Of a stretch of DNA of 6,378 nt, positions 1-6,314 are shown piece by piece. Source of the DNA: Acidobacteriota bacterium (lineage in GTDB: Bacteria > Acidobacteriota > Terriglobia > UBA7540); assembly GCA_003224635.1 (NCBI GenBank), contig QHZK01000260.1:1-6378 (forward strand), given 5' to 3'. The number at the start of each line of letters is the position of its first letter. The stretch's first letter is position 1. A program made the translations under genes and the position numbers. The notes under the pieces were generated by a model, which saw nothing but the letters and a program-made list of their open reading frames with translations, searched no databases and was not told where the DNA came from.

Positions 1-89
1 CACCACGTGATCCGCTTGGCCAGCGCTCGTAAAATCACTTCTCGGACTTTCATCATCCGCTCCACCGCGGCCTCTGAGTACTGCTTCAT
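1..89 (-). CDS. Transposase N-terminus, ISNCY-like (partial, runs off the window)
   Basis: Reading the minus strand from an ATG at 89-87 gives an uninterrupted frame to the window edge, about 29 complete codons. It starts MKQYSEAAVERMMKVREVILR and continues ALAKRITW. The stretch VREVILRALAKRITW resembles the start of ISNCY-type transposases, which continues as WQAAEIIG into a helix-turn-helix domain. That domain would lie outside this window. The start is well supported: a full AAGGAGG Shine-Dalgarno (plus-strand cctcctt, 95-101) sits 5 nt upstream of the ATG. The catalytic part is not visible, so it is unknown whether the gene is intact. The family call rests on remembered N-terminal similarity over about 29 residues. 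The gene diverges from the receptor gene to its right. Confidence 0.7.
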   Translation of the reverse strand, partial: MKQYSEAAVERMMKVREVILRALAKRITW

Positions 90-137
90 CCCTGCCTCCT
101 TGTCGGGCAGGTAGCTTTACCCCGAGACCGCTTCGAG

Positions 138-181
138 CGGACAGATCACGTGCTAATTGACCCGGACATTTGATGTGCTAA
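138..181. repeat. Two tandem 19-bp direct repeats, CGGACA-N6-GTGCTAA
   Basis: CGGACA-gatcac-GTGCTAA lies at 138-156 and CGGACA-tttgat-GTGCTAA at 163-181. The copies match at all 13 bases of the two conserved blocks. Their start-to-start spacing is 25 bp, about two and a half helical turns. Placed just upstream of a transposase gene, they are most simply read as subterminal transposase-binding sites at the end of the insertion sequence. They could also let transposase repress its own promoter, but that is inference. Confidence 0.6.
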
Positions 182-202
182 CGACACTTTCCAACTTTCC
201 TC

Positions 203-231
203 TTGACAGCTAGGATAGCCGGTGCTACAAG
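203..231 (+). promoter_or_regulatory. Sigma70-type promoter for the receptor gene
   Basis: A perfect -35 TTGACA (203-208) is followed after 17 bp by TACAAG (226-231), which matches 4 of 6 bases of the -10 consensus. The -10 is preceded by GC, giving GCTACA. Transcription would start near 238 and leave a leader of about 150 nt before the receptor ATG. The -35 lies only about 20 bp outside the outer insertion-sequence repeat, so the promoter seems to belong to the host locus. Confidence 0.6.
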
Positions 232-312
232 CTCAAACGAGTTCCCCTCTGGCGTCGTTGGTCGTCTGAGTCCCAGTCCGCCATGCGCGCGCATGAGTTG
301 CGTCGGTCGCCG

Positions 313-362
313 GACCGATTCGGTCGCGTATGTCGCCGAGCCCCGGGGTCCGGTGCGGCTCG
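313..362 (+). other. Two GC-rich hairpins in the receptor mRNA leader
   Basis: Hairpin one is GACCG (313-317), loop ATT, CGGTC (321-325). Hairpin two pairs CGAGCC (337-342) with GGCTCG (357-362), with an inner CCGG/CCGG stem (343-346/350-353). The second ends 14 nt before the ribosome binding site at 377-382. They could affect translation or mRNA stability. No T-run follows, so they are not simple terminators, and no known riboswitch class is recognised. Confidence 0.35.
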
Positions 363-390
363 CCCCACCTTCCCTCAAGGAGAACAAGAC

Positions 391-3300
391 ATGAAAAGGC
401 ATTGCATCCTATGGGCTGCGCTGAGTATCTCGACGATTCTCCTGGCAGCGTCTCTGCTTCCGACGCGCGCCTTCGCTCAAGGCACCGACTCCGCCCTGGT
501 TCGCGGTACCGTGACGGACTCGAGCGGCGCTTCCATCCCTGGGGCAACCGTGACCATGACGAATGACGGAACCCAGATCTCTGAGAAGGCAATCACCGAC
601 CAGATGGGCCGGTACATCTTCCAGGTCCTCAAGCCCGCTTCCTACACCGCCGCGGTCGAATCGCAGGGATTCAAGACCGTAGTGCGGAAGAACATCATCT
701 TGCGGGTCGGCGACCAGACGGACATCGACTTCAGTCTCCAAGTGGGAAGCGTCACCCAGACGGTCGAAGTCTCGGCAGAGGCGCCGCTGTTGAACACGGT
801 CAGCGCGGCGCTGGGATCACAGGTGACCAGGCGATACCTCATTAACCTGCCGCTGCAGGACCGCAACATCGCCGAATTGACTTACCTGACGCCCGGGATC
901 ACGGAAGTTTCCGGTTGCGACATCAACTGCACGGGCGGCACGAACTTTGCCTCCAACGGCCAGCGCTTTGCGACGGCCGAGATCCGGCTCGACGGCGCGC
1001 TGGCCAGCACGCCCGAAGGTGGGGAAGGCGGCTCGACCAATGGCCGCTACCAGCCTTCTGTAGAAGCGATAGAGGAATTCACCGTCCAGAACAACAGCTA
1101 TTCCTCCGAGTACGGTAGTAACGGCGGCACGGTCATCAACATCGTCACCAAATCCGGCACCAATCAATATCATGGTTCCGGCTGGTATTTCATGCGCCGC
1201 CCGGGCTTGGACGCCAACGACTTCTTCTCCAATGCCACCGGCACGCCCAAGGGAACTTACCGGCACGACCAGTACGGTGGTTCCGTCGGCGGGCCGATCC
1301 TTCGGCAGAAGACCTTCTTCTTCTTCGATTATGAAAGGACTCGCGACAACGCGCCCAACACCATCACCACGTCGGTCCCAACCGCCGCCGAGCGGAACGG
1401 CGATTTCTCCCAACTGCTCGCCGATGGCAGGCAACTTTACAACCCCTCTCCCTCGGCGGTGACCTGCACCGGCACCGGCATCAACAGAGACTGCACTCGC
1501 GCTCCGTTCCTTGGAAACTTCATTCCGAGTAGTCTTTGGGACCCGATTGGGGCAAAGATGATGAATCTGTACCCTCAGCCCAATCAGCCCGGCGACGTAG
1601 AAGGATTTGGCAACTTCGCGGCCAAAGTTGTCTATCCGAGTCACGGGTACCAGTTCGACGTCCGCGTCGATCACGACTTCAGCGCCAAAAGTCGCTTGGA
1701 CGCGCGTTACAGTCATCAAAGCGGCGAGAGCGATAACCCGGATCCCTACTTTCTTGAGTCGACCAAGTACCAGACCCGCACGCGCAATTTCGTGCTGGAA
1801 CATAACTGGAACGCCACTCCAACCCTGCTGTGGGTGAATCGTATCGCGGTGATGCGCCAAAATAACCCGGAGACCACGACGAGTTCCGTGGACCCGACCT
1901 CGATCGGCTTTCCAGCCGTCCTGGTCAACAATACCTATTTCAATGAAATGCACTTCCCCAACGTCAGCTTTGACGACGGCTATCAGGCCCTGGGCCTCAC
2001 CAACGGCTGCTGCACGGACACGGTCGAGACCGATACCCAATGGCTTATCGATAGCCAACTCACGTGGCTCAAGGGTCCCCACAACCTGAAGTTCGGCTTT
2101 GAAAAACGCATCTTCCTCAACTCCTTCTTCCAGCCGGATAACACCAGTGGCGACCTCTACTTCGGCCCGTCCATGACTGCAAGCGACGTATTCAACCCGG
2201 ACTCCTCGCAGGGCAACGGCTTGGCTTCGATGCTTCTCGGCTTTCTCGACGTCAACTCCGCCGGTGTCACCGCCCGCCCGCACGTGGCCAACAAGTCCGC
2301 GGAGACGTCGTTTTACGTCCAGGACGATTGGAAGGCAACAGGTCGGCTGACGCTTAACTTGGGCTTGCGCTATGAATGGAGCACACCCTATTCCGAGCGC
2401 TTCAACCGCAACATGTTCAGTTGCTTTAATTGCGACAGCGGCGTGTTCGTGCCGAGCGTTAACTTGATCAGCCAGACCGGACAAGACTTCGGCGTATTGC
2501 CGGGGCGTGAAATCTTCGGGACAACGCAACTGGCGACGGCCAGCCACCGACACGCCAACTCGGATTTGAACAACGTCGCGCCCCGCGTGGGCTTGGCCTA
2601 CCGGCTGAATGATAAGACCGTCCTGCGAGCCGGCGCGGGCGTTTACTACGGCTTGAACTTCGCCACCAACTGGCAATATGGGGCGAGAGCCTGGAACAAG
2701 TATGTGAGCATACCGAGTTCACTCGACGGAGGCGTAACACCGTGTGCAACGCTGGAAAACCCCTTCCCCTTGCTGAGTGATCCCACTTGCAAGACGCCCG
2801 GGCCCTTCAACGGGCCCCCAGGCGGCAAATACGGCGCCTTGACCAACTGGGGATACGACGACGATAACCACGGTAGTAATACCTTCCGGAATGGTGAGAT
2901 TTATCAGTGGAACCTCGGTATCGAGCGCCAACTCCCAGCCCAGATGGTCCTCGACCTGAATTACTCGGCCAGCCGCGCCACTCATCTCCCGTGGAACTAT
3001 TCCACCGAAAACCGTAACTTCATCGACGCGAAGACGCGCGAAACACTGGGTCCCGACACCCTCAGTACGCCCGTCACCAACCCGTTCCAGCGCTTGTTCG
3101 TCCCGGTGAATGGTTCCACGCCGCTGTTTTCCTACAACGACGTCTCCGACTCGATCTACACGAACCCGTACGTGCCTTATGGCGACCTGCTGCATCCTTT
3201 TCCCCAATTCCCAGGAGCCTTCTCGGGCTTCCCGTTGTTCGTCGCCAGCTCCTCCTATCATTCCTTGCAGGCCCGCTTCGAAAAACGCACCTCGCATGGC

Positions 3301-4017
3301 CTCAGCTTCCTCGGCGCTTATACGTTTTCGAAGTTCCTCACCAACTCGGACGCTGGCGGCAACGCTTGGATCGGCAGTCTAGGGTTTGTCGGCGCGCCAC
3401 AGGATTTAACCAACCTGCGCGCCGAGAAATCCGTGAGCGGCAACGACACTCCGCAGCGGCTGGTGTTCGCCGTTGCTTACCAACTGCCGGTGGGCCGCGG
3501 GAGACCTTTGGGCCGCAATATGAACCACGTCCTCGACGGGATCTTCGGCGGGTGGCAGGCCAACAGCGTTACGACCCTCCAATCTGGCCAGCCACTTACC
3601 ATCTTTGAATCGAACAACACCATCACCGACGGCCACCAGCGGCCCAACGTTACTGGCAATCCGTGCAGTGGCACCGATATTCACGCTGTGGTCTCAGCAA
3701 GTCTTTCAGGCGGAACCGCCAACTACTTCAACTCCAACGTGCTCTCCGATCCCCAACCCGAATATCCCGGCAGTGCTCCCCGCTACTTTTCCAACTGCCG
3801 GGTGCAGGGCATCAACAACACGAATTTGGGGATCTCGAAGCGGTTCATCATCAAGGAGAATACGTATATTGAGGCGCGTGCTGATGCGTTTAATGCCTTC
3901 AACAGGCCGCGCTTCGGTCCACCGCAGGAAGCGTTTGGCGATCCAACGTTCGGACAAATCTTCAGCCAAGCCAACTCTCCCAGACACGGCCAAGTCGGGA
4001 TCCGCTTCGTGTGGTGA
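391..4017 (+). CDS. TonB-dependent outer-membrane receptor, Oar-like, with carboxypeptidase-regulatory-like domain
   Basis: The product is 1,208 residues long and should act as a gated outer-membrane channel driven by TonB-ExbBD. The ATG at 391 is chosen because AAGGAG (377-382) lies 8 nt upstream and a signal peptide follows directly, with cleavage predicted after AFA at residue 29. The upstream in-frame ATG at 283 has neither. Domains in order: a carboxypeptidase-regulatory-like (Ig-fold) domain at about 33-118, with VRGTVTDSSGASIPGATV and DQMGRYIF; a plug at about 120-250, with NLPLQDRNIAEL and SVEAIEEFTVQNNSYSSEYG; then a barrel to the C-terminus. The barrel carries the family hallmarks KTFFFFDYER (307-316), PTAAERNGDFS (330-340) and a C-terminal ADAFNAFNRPRFGPP, ending GQVGIRFVW with a penultimate valine and terminal aromatic tryptophan. 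Length is normal for the family and the frame is unbroken. Its 12 mature cysteines fall in six local pairs. The ligand cannot be deduced. Genes of this type are often described as Oar-like in Acidobacteriota. Confidence 0.96.
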   Translation: MKRHCILWAALSISTILLAASLLPTRAFAQGTDSALVRGTVTDSSGASIPGATVTMTNDGTQISEKAITDQMGRYIFQVLKPASYTAAVESQGFKTVVRKNIILRVGDQTDIDFSLQVGSVTQTVEVSAEAPLLNTVSAALGSQVTRRYLINLPLQDRNIAELTYLTPGITEVSGCDINCTGGTNFASNGQRFATAEIRLDGALASTPEGGEGGSTNGRYQPSVEAIEEFTVQNNSYSSEYGSNGGTVINIVTKSGTNQYHGSGWYFMRRPGLDANDFFSNATGTPKGTYRHDQYGGSVGGPILRQKTFFFFDYERTRDNAPNTITTSVPTAAERNGDFSQLLADGRQLYNPSPSAVTCTGTGINRDCTRAPFLGNFIPSSLWDPIGAKMMNLYPQPNQPGDVEGFGNFAAKVVYPSHGYQFDVRVDHDFSAKSRLDARYSHQSGESDNPDPYFLESTKYQTRTRNFVLEHNWNATPTLLWVNRIAVMRQNNPETTTSSVDPTSIGFPAVLVNNTYFNEMHFPNVSFDDGYQALGLTNGCCTDTVETDTQWLIDSQLTWLKGPHNLKFGFEKRIFLNSFFQPDNTSGDLYFGPSMTASDVFNPDSSQGNGLASMLLGFLDVNSAGVTARPHVANKSAETSFYVQDDWKATGRLTLNLGLRYEWSTPYSERFNRNMFSCFNCDSGVFVPSVNLISQTGQDFGVLPGREIFGTTQLATASHRHANSDLNNVAPRVGLAYRLNDKTVLRAGAGVYYGLNFATNWQYGARAWNKYVSIPSSLDGGVTPCATLENPFPLLSDPTCKTPGPFNGPPGGKYGALTNWGYDDDNHGSNTFRNGEIYQWNLGIERQLPAQMVLDLNYSASRATHLPWNYSTENRNFIDAKTRETLGPDTLSTPVTNPFQRLFVPVNGSTPLFSYNDVSDSIYTNPYVPYGDLLHPFPQFPGAFSGFPLFVASSSYHSLQARFEKRTSHGLSFLGAYTFSKFLTNSDAGGNAWIGSLGFVGAPQDLTNLRAEKSVSGNDTPQRLVFAVAYQLPVGRGRPLGRNMNHVLDGIFGGWQANSVTTLQSGQPLTIFESNNTITDGHQRPNVTGNPCSGTDIHAVVSASLSGGTANYFNSNVLSDPQPEYPGSAPRYFSNCRVQGINNTNLGISKRFIIKENTYIEARADAFNAFNRPRFGPPQEAFGDPTFGQIFSQANSPRHGQVGIRFVW

Positions 4018-4021
4018 GCCT

Positions 4022-4041
4022 GCTGGCGTCGTGCTGCCAGC
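4022..4041 (+). terminator. Possible weak terminator hairpin after the receptor gene
   Basis: GCTGGC (4022-4027) pairs with GCCAGC (4036-4041) around an 8-nt loop, starting 4 nt after the receptor stop codon. No T-tract follows (the next bases are CCTCTCACTC), so this is a poor match to an intrinsic terminator. It may instead protect the 3' end or do nothing. Confidence 0.25.
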
Positions 4042-4066
4042 CCTCTCACTCACGCATCCGCTCGGT

Positions 4067-4096
4067 TTGCCGGGGGCTGGCGGGCTGCGCTACATT
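4067..4096 (+). promoter_or_regulatory. Candidate promoter for the TPR gene
   Basis: TTGCCG (4067-4072) and TACATT (4091-4096) are separated by 18 bp. Each hexamer matches 4 of 6 bases of the sigma70 consensus. The -10 sits in a GCTACA context (4089-4094), the same six bases found at the receptor promoter's -10 (224-229). Initiation near 4103 would leave a leader of about 107 nt. If real, the TPR gene can be transcribed independently of the receptor gene, although the two are close enough to be co-transcribed. Confidence 0.35.
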
Positions 4097-4191
4097 TGAG
4101 GCATGTGGCGGGTCATTTCTAGCTCCCGACGAGAAATACGAGAGAGCAAGCCCACACGCTTCGTGTATCCAACTGCGGTCCCGCCCGCCCT

Positions 4192-4212
4192 AAAGAGGAG
4201 ACCAAAGACATT
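4192..4212 (+). promoter_or_regulatory. Ribosome binding site that points to an ATT start codon
   Basis: AAAGAGGAG (4192-4200) contains the Shine-Dalgarno core AGGAG at 4196-4200. Nine nt later comes ATT (4210-4212), in frame with the TPR protein. The next possible starts are TTG at 4219 (18 nt from the core) and ATG at 4249 (48 nt), both too far away. The frame is open back to a TAG at 4120-4122 but contains no ATG, GTG or TTG before 4219. Confidence 0.5.
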
Positions 4213-5865
4213 TCGCCTTTGCCCCTCCGCTTTCCGGTTCTGCTTACGATGACCCTCCTTCTCATGCTTTGTAGGACTTGGGGGGCTTCCGGCATCCCTC
4301 GCGACGGATCGGTGGAAGCACAGGTGCATGCGGACAAAGCACAGCGACTGATCCGGGAAGGAAACCTCGACGGCGCGGAAGCAGAACTGCGGGTGTCAGT
4401 ACAGTTGGATCCGAGGAATCCGGTGTATTGGGGCTCGCTTGGCGCAGTGCTCGGAATGGAGAGAAAGCTGGAAGAGTCCGACGCCTATCTTGAGAAGGCC
4501 CTTGGCCTCAATCCCGCCGATTGGGTTACCCGACGCAATCTAGCCTCGAATCAATACCAGTTGGGGCAATTGCAGCCTGCAAAAGAGAACTTGCAGACGG
4601 TCTTGAAGGCAGCGCCAAGTGATAACACCACTCGCCTGCTGCTCGGCATGATCGCCGAAGAATCGAAAGACTACACCGCGGCGGTAAAGTGGTTGGCCTC
4701 TGTCCCCGACCAGGTCCGGCAGCGGCCGGAATCGATGGTGGCCTTGACAAGAGCCTATTACAACCTGGGATACAAAGAGAGGGCCCGCCAGACGCTCAAG
4801 GATTTACTGGTTCTCTCAACCCGGCCCGATTGGCGGGAAGGAGTGTTACGGGGCGGCCAAGCGGCCGTACAGGCGGGCGACTACGAGATAGCGGAACGAA
4901 TGTTCGCATCCCTCTCAACCACTTATCCGGACCCTGCCAAGTTAGGCTACAACTTGGCTCTGGCTCAATATCACGACAACAAGATCAGCGAGAGCCGAAC
5001 GGGTCTGGAAAAACTCGTGGCAGCGGGTCACGAAACGAGCGAGATTGAGAATTTACTGGGATGGTGTGCCTTCAAGCAGGCCAGATACAAGGATGCGGTT
5101 GCGGCACTGGACAGGGCCATCGCACTTGACCCCTCGCGCGAGTCAAATTACCTCGATGTGGGCATGATGCTGTTAGAACTGCGCCGCTACGACGGCGCCC
5201 AGCTCGCTGCCGAGAGAGCAATAAGCGTGGCGCCGGGTTCCGCCCAGGCTTATCGGCTCAAGGGATTGGTTGAATTCAGGCGTGGCAGCCTCGTGGATGC
5301 CCGCAAGTCTTACGCGCGCGCCGTTGAGCTGGACCCCGATGACGTTCAGGCGATTCTCGGCCTGGCCTCGGCACTCTGGAATGATGGGAAATTCGCCGAG
5401 GCTTCAGCAACCTTCAATAAAGCCTTGCAGCGATTGCCGAAAGAACCTCTACTCTATCTGAATTACGGAACCATGCTGCTGAAGACGGCTGACCAGGGGG
5501 ACGCCTCTACCGAATCCCGCGCCGTCGCGCTTCTGAAAAGGGCCATAGCTCTCGATAGCTCGCTTGCAGAACCACATTACCAGCTTGGCAGCCTGGCATT
5601 GAGGGAGGGTCGGAAACAGGAGGCTGTGCAAGAACTCGAAACGGCTTCTTGCCTCGGACCCACGATCAGCAAGTTTCATTATACTTTGGCCCAGGCCTAC
5701 CGCGCGCTTGGTCGGAGAGAGGACGCCACTCGGGAACTTGGAGCATACCAGCGCCTGAAAGCTGAGGAAGACAAACCCGGCGCCGGCCTGACTGGGAGTC
5801 TTGGGAGCCCGTCGCTACCGAAAGGTTCGCCCCGAGAGCCCAGGGAGGCAGCGCCGTCAAACTGA
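4210..5865 (+). CDS. Exported tetratricopeptide-repeat (TPR) protein, about 14 repeats
   Basis: The product is 551 residues from the ATT at 4210, or 548 from the TTG at 4219. TPRs bind proteins or peptides and build scaffolds, so this is probably an adaptor with no catalysis of its own. The N-terminus is a signal sequence: a short polar start with R7, a hydrophobic core FPVLLTMTLLLML (8-20), then C21 and RTWGASG. LMLC is a poor lipobox because leucine precedes the cysteine, so cleavage near GASG by signal peptidase I seems likelier than lipidation. About fourteen 34-residue TPR units fill residues ~37-521. Several keep the pattern well, for example NLLGWCAFKQARYKDAVAAL from 281 and the repeat containing AVELDPDD. 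One unit (LLYLNYGTMLLKTADQGD) carries a short insertion. The last ~28 residues are a Gly/Pro/Ser-rich tail without repeats. It follows the receptor by 192 bp on the same strand. A periplasmic role alongside it is inferred from position and export only. Confidence 0.9.
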   Translation: MSPLPLRFPVLLTMTLLLMLCRTWGASGIPRDGSVEAQVHADKAQRLIREGNLDGAEAELRVSVQLDPRNPVYWGSLGAVLGMERKLEESDAYLEKALGLNPADWVTRRNLASNQYQLGQLQPAKENLQTVLKAAPSDNTTRLLLGMIAEESKDYTAAVKWLASVPDQVRQRPESMVALTRAYYNLGYKERARQTLKDLLVLSTRPDWREGVLRGGQAAVQAGDYEIAERMFASLSTTYPDPAKLGYNLALAQYHDNKISESRTGLEKLVAAGHETSEIENLLGWCAFKQARYKDAVAALDRAIALDPSRESNYLDVGMMLLELRRYDGAQLAAERAISVAPGSAQAYRLKGLVEFRRGSLVDARKSYARAVELDPDDVQAILGLASALWNDGKFAEASATFNKALQRLPKEPLLYLNYGTMLLKTADQGDASTESRAVALLKRAIALDSSLAEPHYQLGSLALREGRKQEAVQELETASCLGPTISKFHYTLAQAYRALGRREDATRELGAYQRLKAEEDKPGAGLTGSLGSPSLPKGSPREPREAAPSN

Positions 5866-5920
5866 CGCACTACCCAACATATCTCCATACCTCAGTGGTC
5901 ACCCCCAATCCGGCCCCCAG

Positions 5921-5990
5921 CGTTTACTTACCGCCGAGGGCAGCATATCCCGTCGGCCACCCTGACGGTAAACGGCCTACGCTCCTTTTT
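5921..5990 (+). terminator. Nested hairpin followed by a T-run downstream of the TPR gene
   Basis: The outer arms CGTTTAC (5921-5927) and GTAAACG (5968-5974) are perfectly complementary. Inside, GCCGAGGG (5933-5940) pairs with CCC-g-TCGGC (5949-5957) around an 8-nt loop with one bulged G. TTTTT follows at 5986-5990, 11 nt after the outer arm. The T-run is farther away than in a textbook intrinsic terminator. The position 55 nt after the TPR stop fits transcription ending here, but a small structured RNA element is also possible. Confidence 0.4.
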
Positions 5991-6084
5991 GGCCTGTCGC
6001 CGCCAGTTTCCATAACGTTCGTCTGTGCGGCTCTCGTACGCGGCGAATGCACAGGCGACGCAATCTAGCGGGATTGATTTTCGA

Positions 6085-6113
6085 CATCCGCGTCTGCGCG
6101 TTCGGGACGGATG
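6085..6113. repeat. Inverted repeat CATCCG/CGGATG
   Basis: CATCCG (6085-6090) and CGGATG (6108-6113) are exact inverted copies. Allowing a 2-nt bulge, the stem can be read as CATCCG-cg-TC pairing with GACGGATG, eight base pairs around an 11-nt loop. No T-run adjoins it on either strand. Its role is unknown. Confidence 0.35.
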
Positions 6114-6132
6114 CATGGGCGGATTGGGAACG

Positions 6133-6161
6133 AAAAACGCCCTTCACGCCGAAATCCGGCG
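6133..6161 (-). terminator. Possible minus-strand terminator for the NHL-type gene
   Basis: CGCCG (6147-6151) and CGGCG (6157-6161) form a 5-bp GC stem with a 5-nt loop. Read on the minus strand, it is followed after about 9 nt by TTTTT (plus-strand A-run 6133-6137). It lies about 150 nt past the stop of the minus-strand gene. The stem is short and the T-run offset, so support is modest. Confidence 0.25.
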
Positions 6162-6314
6162 GGGCTAGGCGGCAGGCCAGCGGATGGGTAGCCGACTTCC
6201 CAGGCGGAATCCCAAACACGCAGCAGAACTACCTGAGCGGCAGAAACTTGCGGTGAAGGAGGCTGCGCACAGTGATGTGGTTTTGAGGCCCAGGGTCGAT
6301 CAATGAGTTCTCAA

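Larger units (their letters stand above)
1..187 (-). mobile_element. Left part of an insertion sequence (partial)
   Basis: The segment carries the start of a transposase gene read towards the window edge. Behind it are about 90 bp without a gene that end in two tandem repeats typical of transposase-binding termini. The outer boundary is approximate: the outermost repeat ends at 181, and the native-looking receptor promoter begins at 203, so the end should lie between about 181 and 200. The other end and any target-site duplication are outside the window, so completeness cannot be judged. Confidence 0.55.
5866..6314. other. 449-bp convergent intergenic region with inverted repeats, no convincing gene
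   Basis: This gap lies between the stop codons of two genes that face each other. Overlapping short open frames occur on both strands (for example 6047-6256 plus and 5977-6219 minus). None has a ribosome binding site plus a recognisable product, and they look like chance frames in GC-rich DNA. The region holds several inverted repeats: 5921-5974, 6085-6113 and 6147-6161. No tRNA, rRNA or CRISPR pattern was seen. An AAGGAGG at 6256-6262 leads only into a four-codon frame. Confidence 0.6.

Noticed and set aside
283..390. N-terminal extension of the receptor from the in-frame ATG at 283
   Set aside because: No ribosome binding site precedes 283, the extra 36 residues would bury the signal peptide, and the ATG at 391 has a strong, well-spaced AAGGAG.
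293..394. 33-codon upstream frame (ATG 293) whose TGA overlaps the receptor ATG as ATGA, possible leader peptide with translational coupling
   Set aside because: No ribosome binding site lies before 293 and the peptide has no recognisable feature. The receptor has its own strong site, so the overlap is probably chance.
817..2676. 619-codon open frame on the minus strand inside the receptor gene
   Set aside because: It is antisense to a clearly coding receptor and arises from third-position GC bias. Its translation shows no recognisable domain.
3605..4099. Plus-strand 164-codon frame overlapping the 3' end of the receptor gene
   Set aside because: It is Ser/Thr/Pro/Arg-rich, as expected of a shifted frame of the receptor, and the receptor frame itself carries the conserved family C-terminus.
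4246..4275. Lipoprotein signal ending at C21 of the TPR protein
   Set aside because: The residues before the cysteine are LLML, with Leu at -1 where Gly, Ala or Ser is needed. Signal peptidase I cleavage a few residues later fits better.
6047..6256. Plus-strand 69-codon frame in the convergent region, with minus-strand frames over the same bases
   Set aside because: No ribosome binding site, no recognisable motif and overlapping open frames on both strands, all consistent with GC-rich non-coding sequence.
6256..6286. AAGGAGG followed by GTG ATG TGG TTT TGA, a possible tiny leader peptide
   Set aside because: Only four codons long, with no downstream plus-strand gene for it to control. Probably coincidence.
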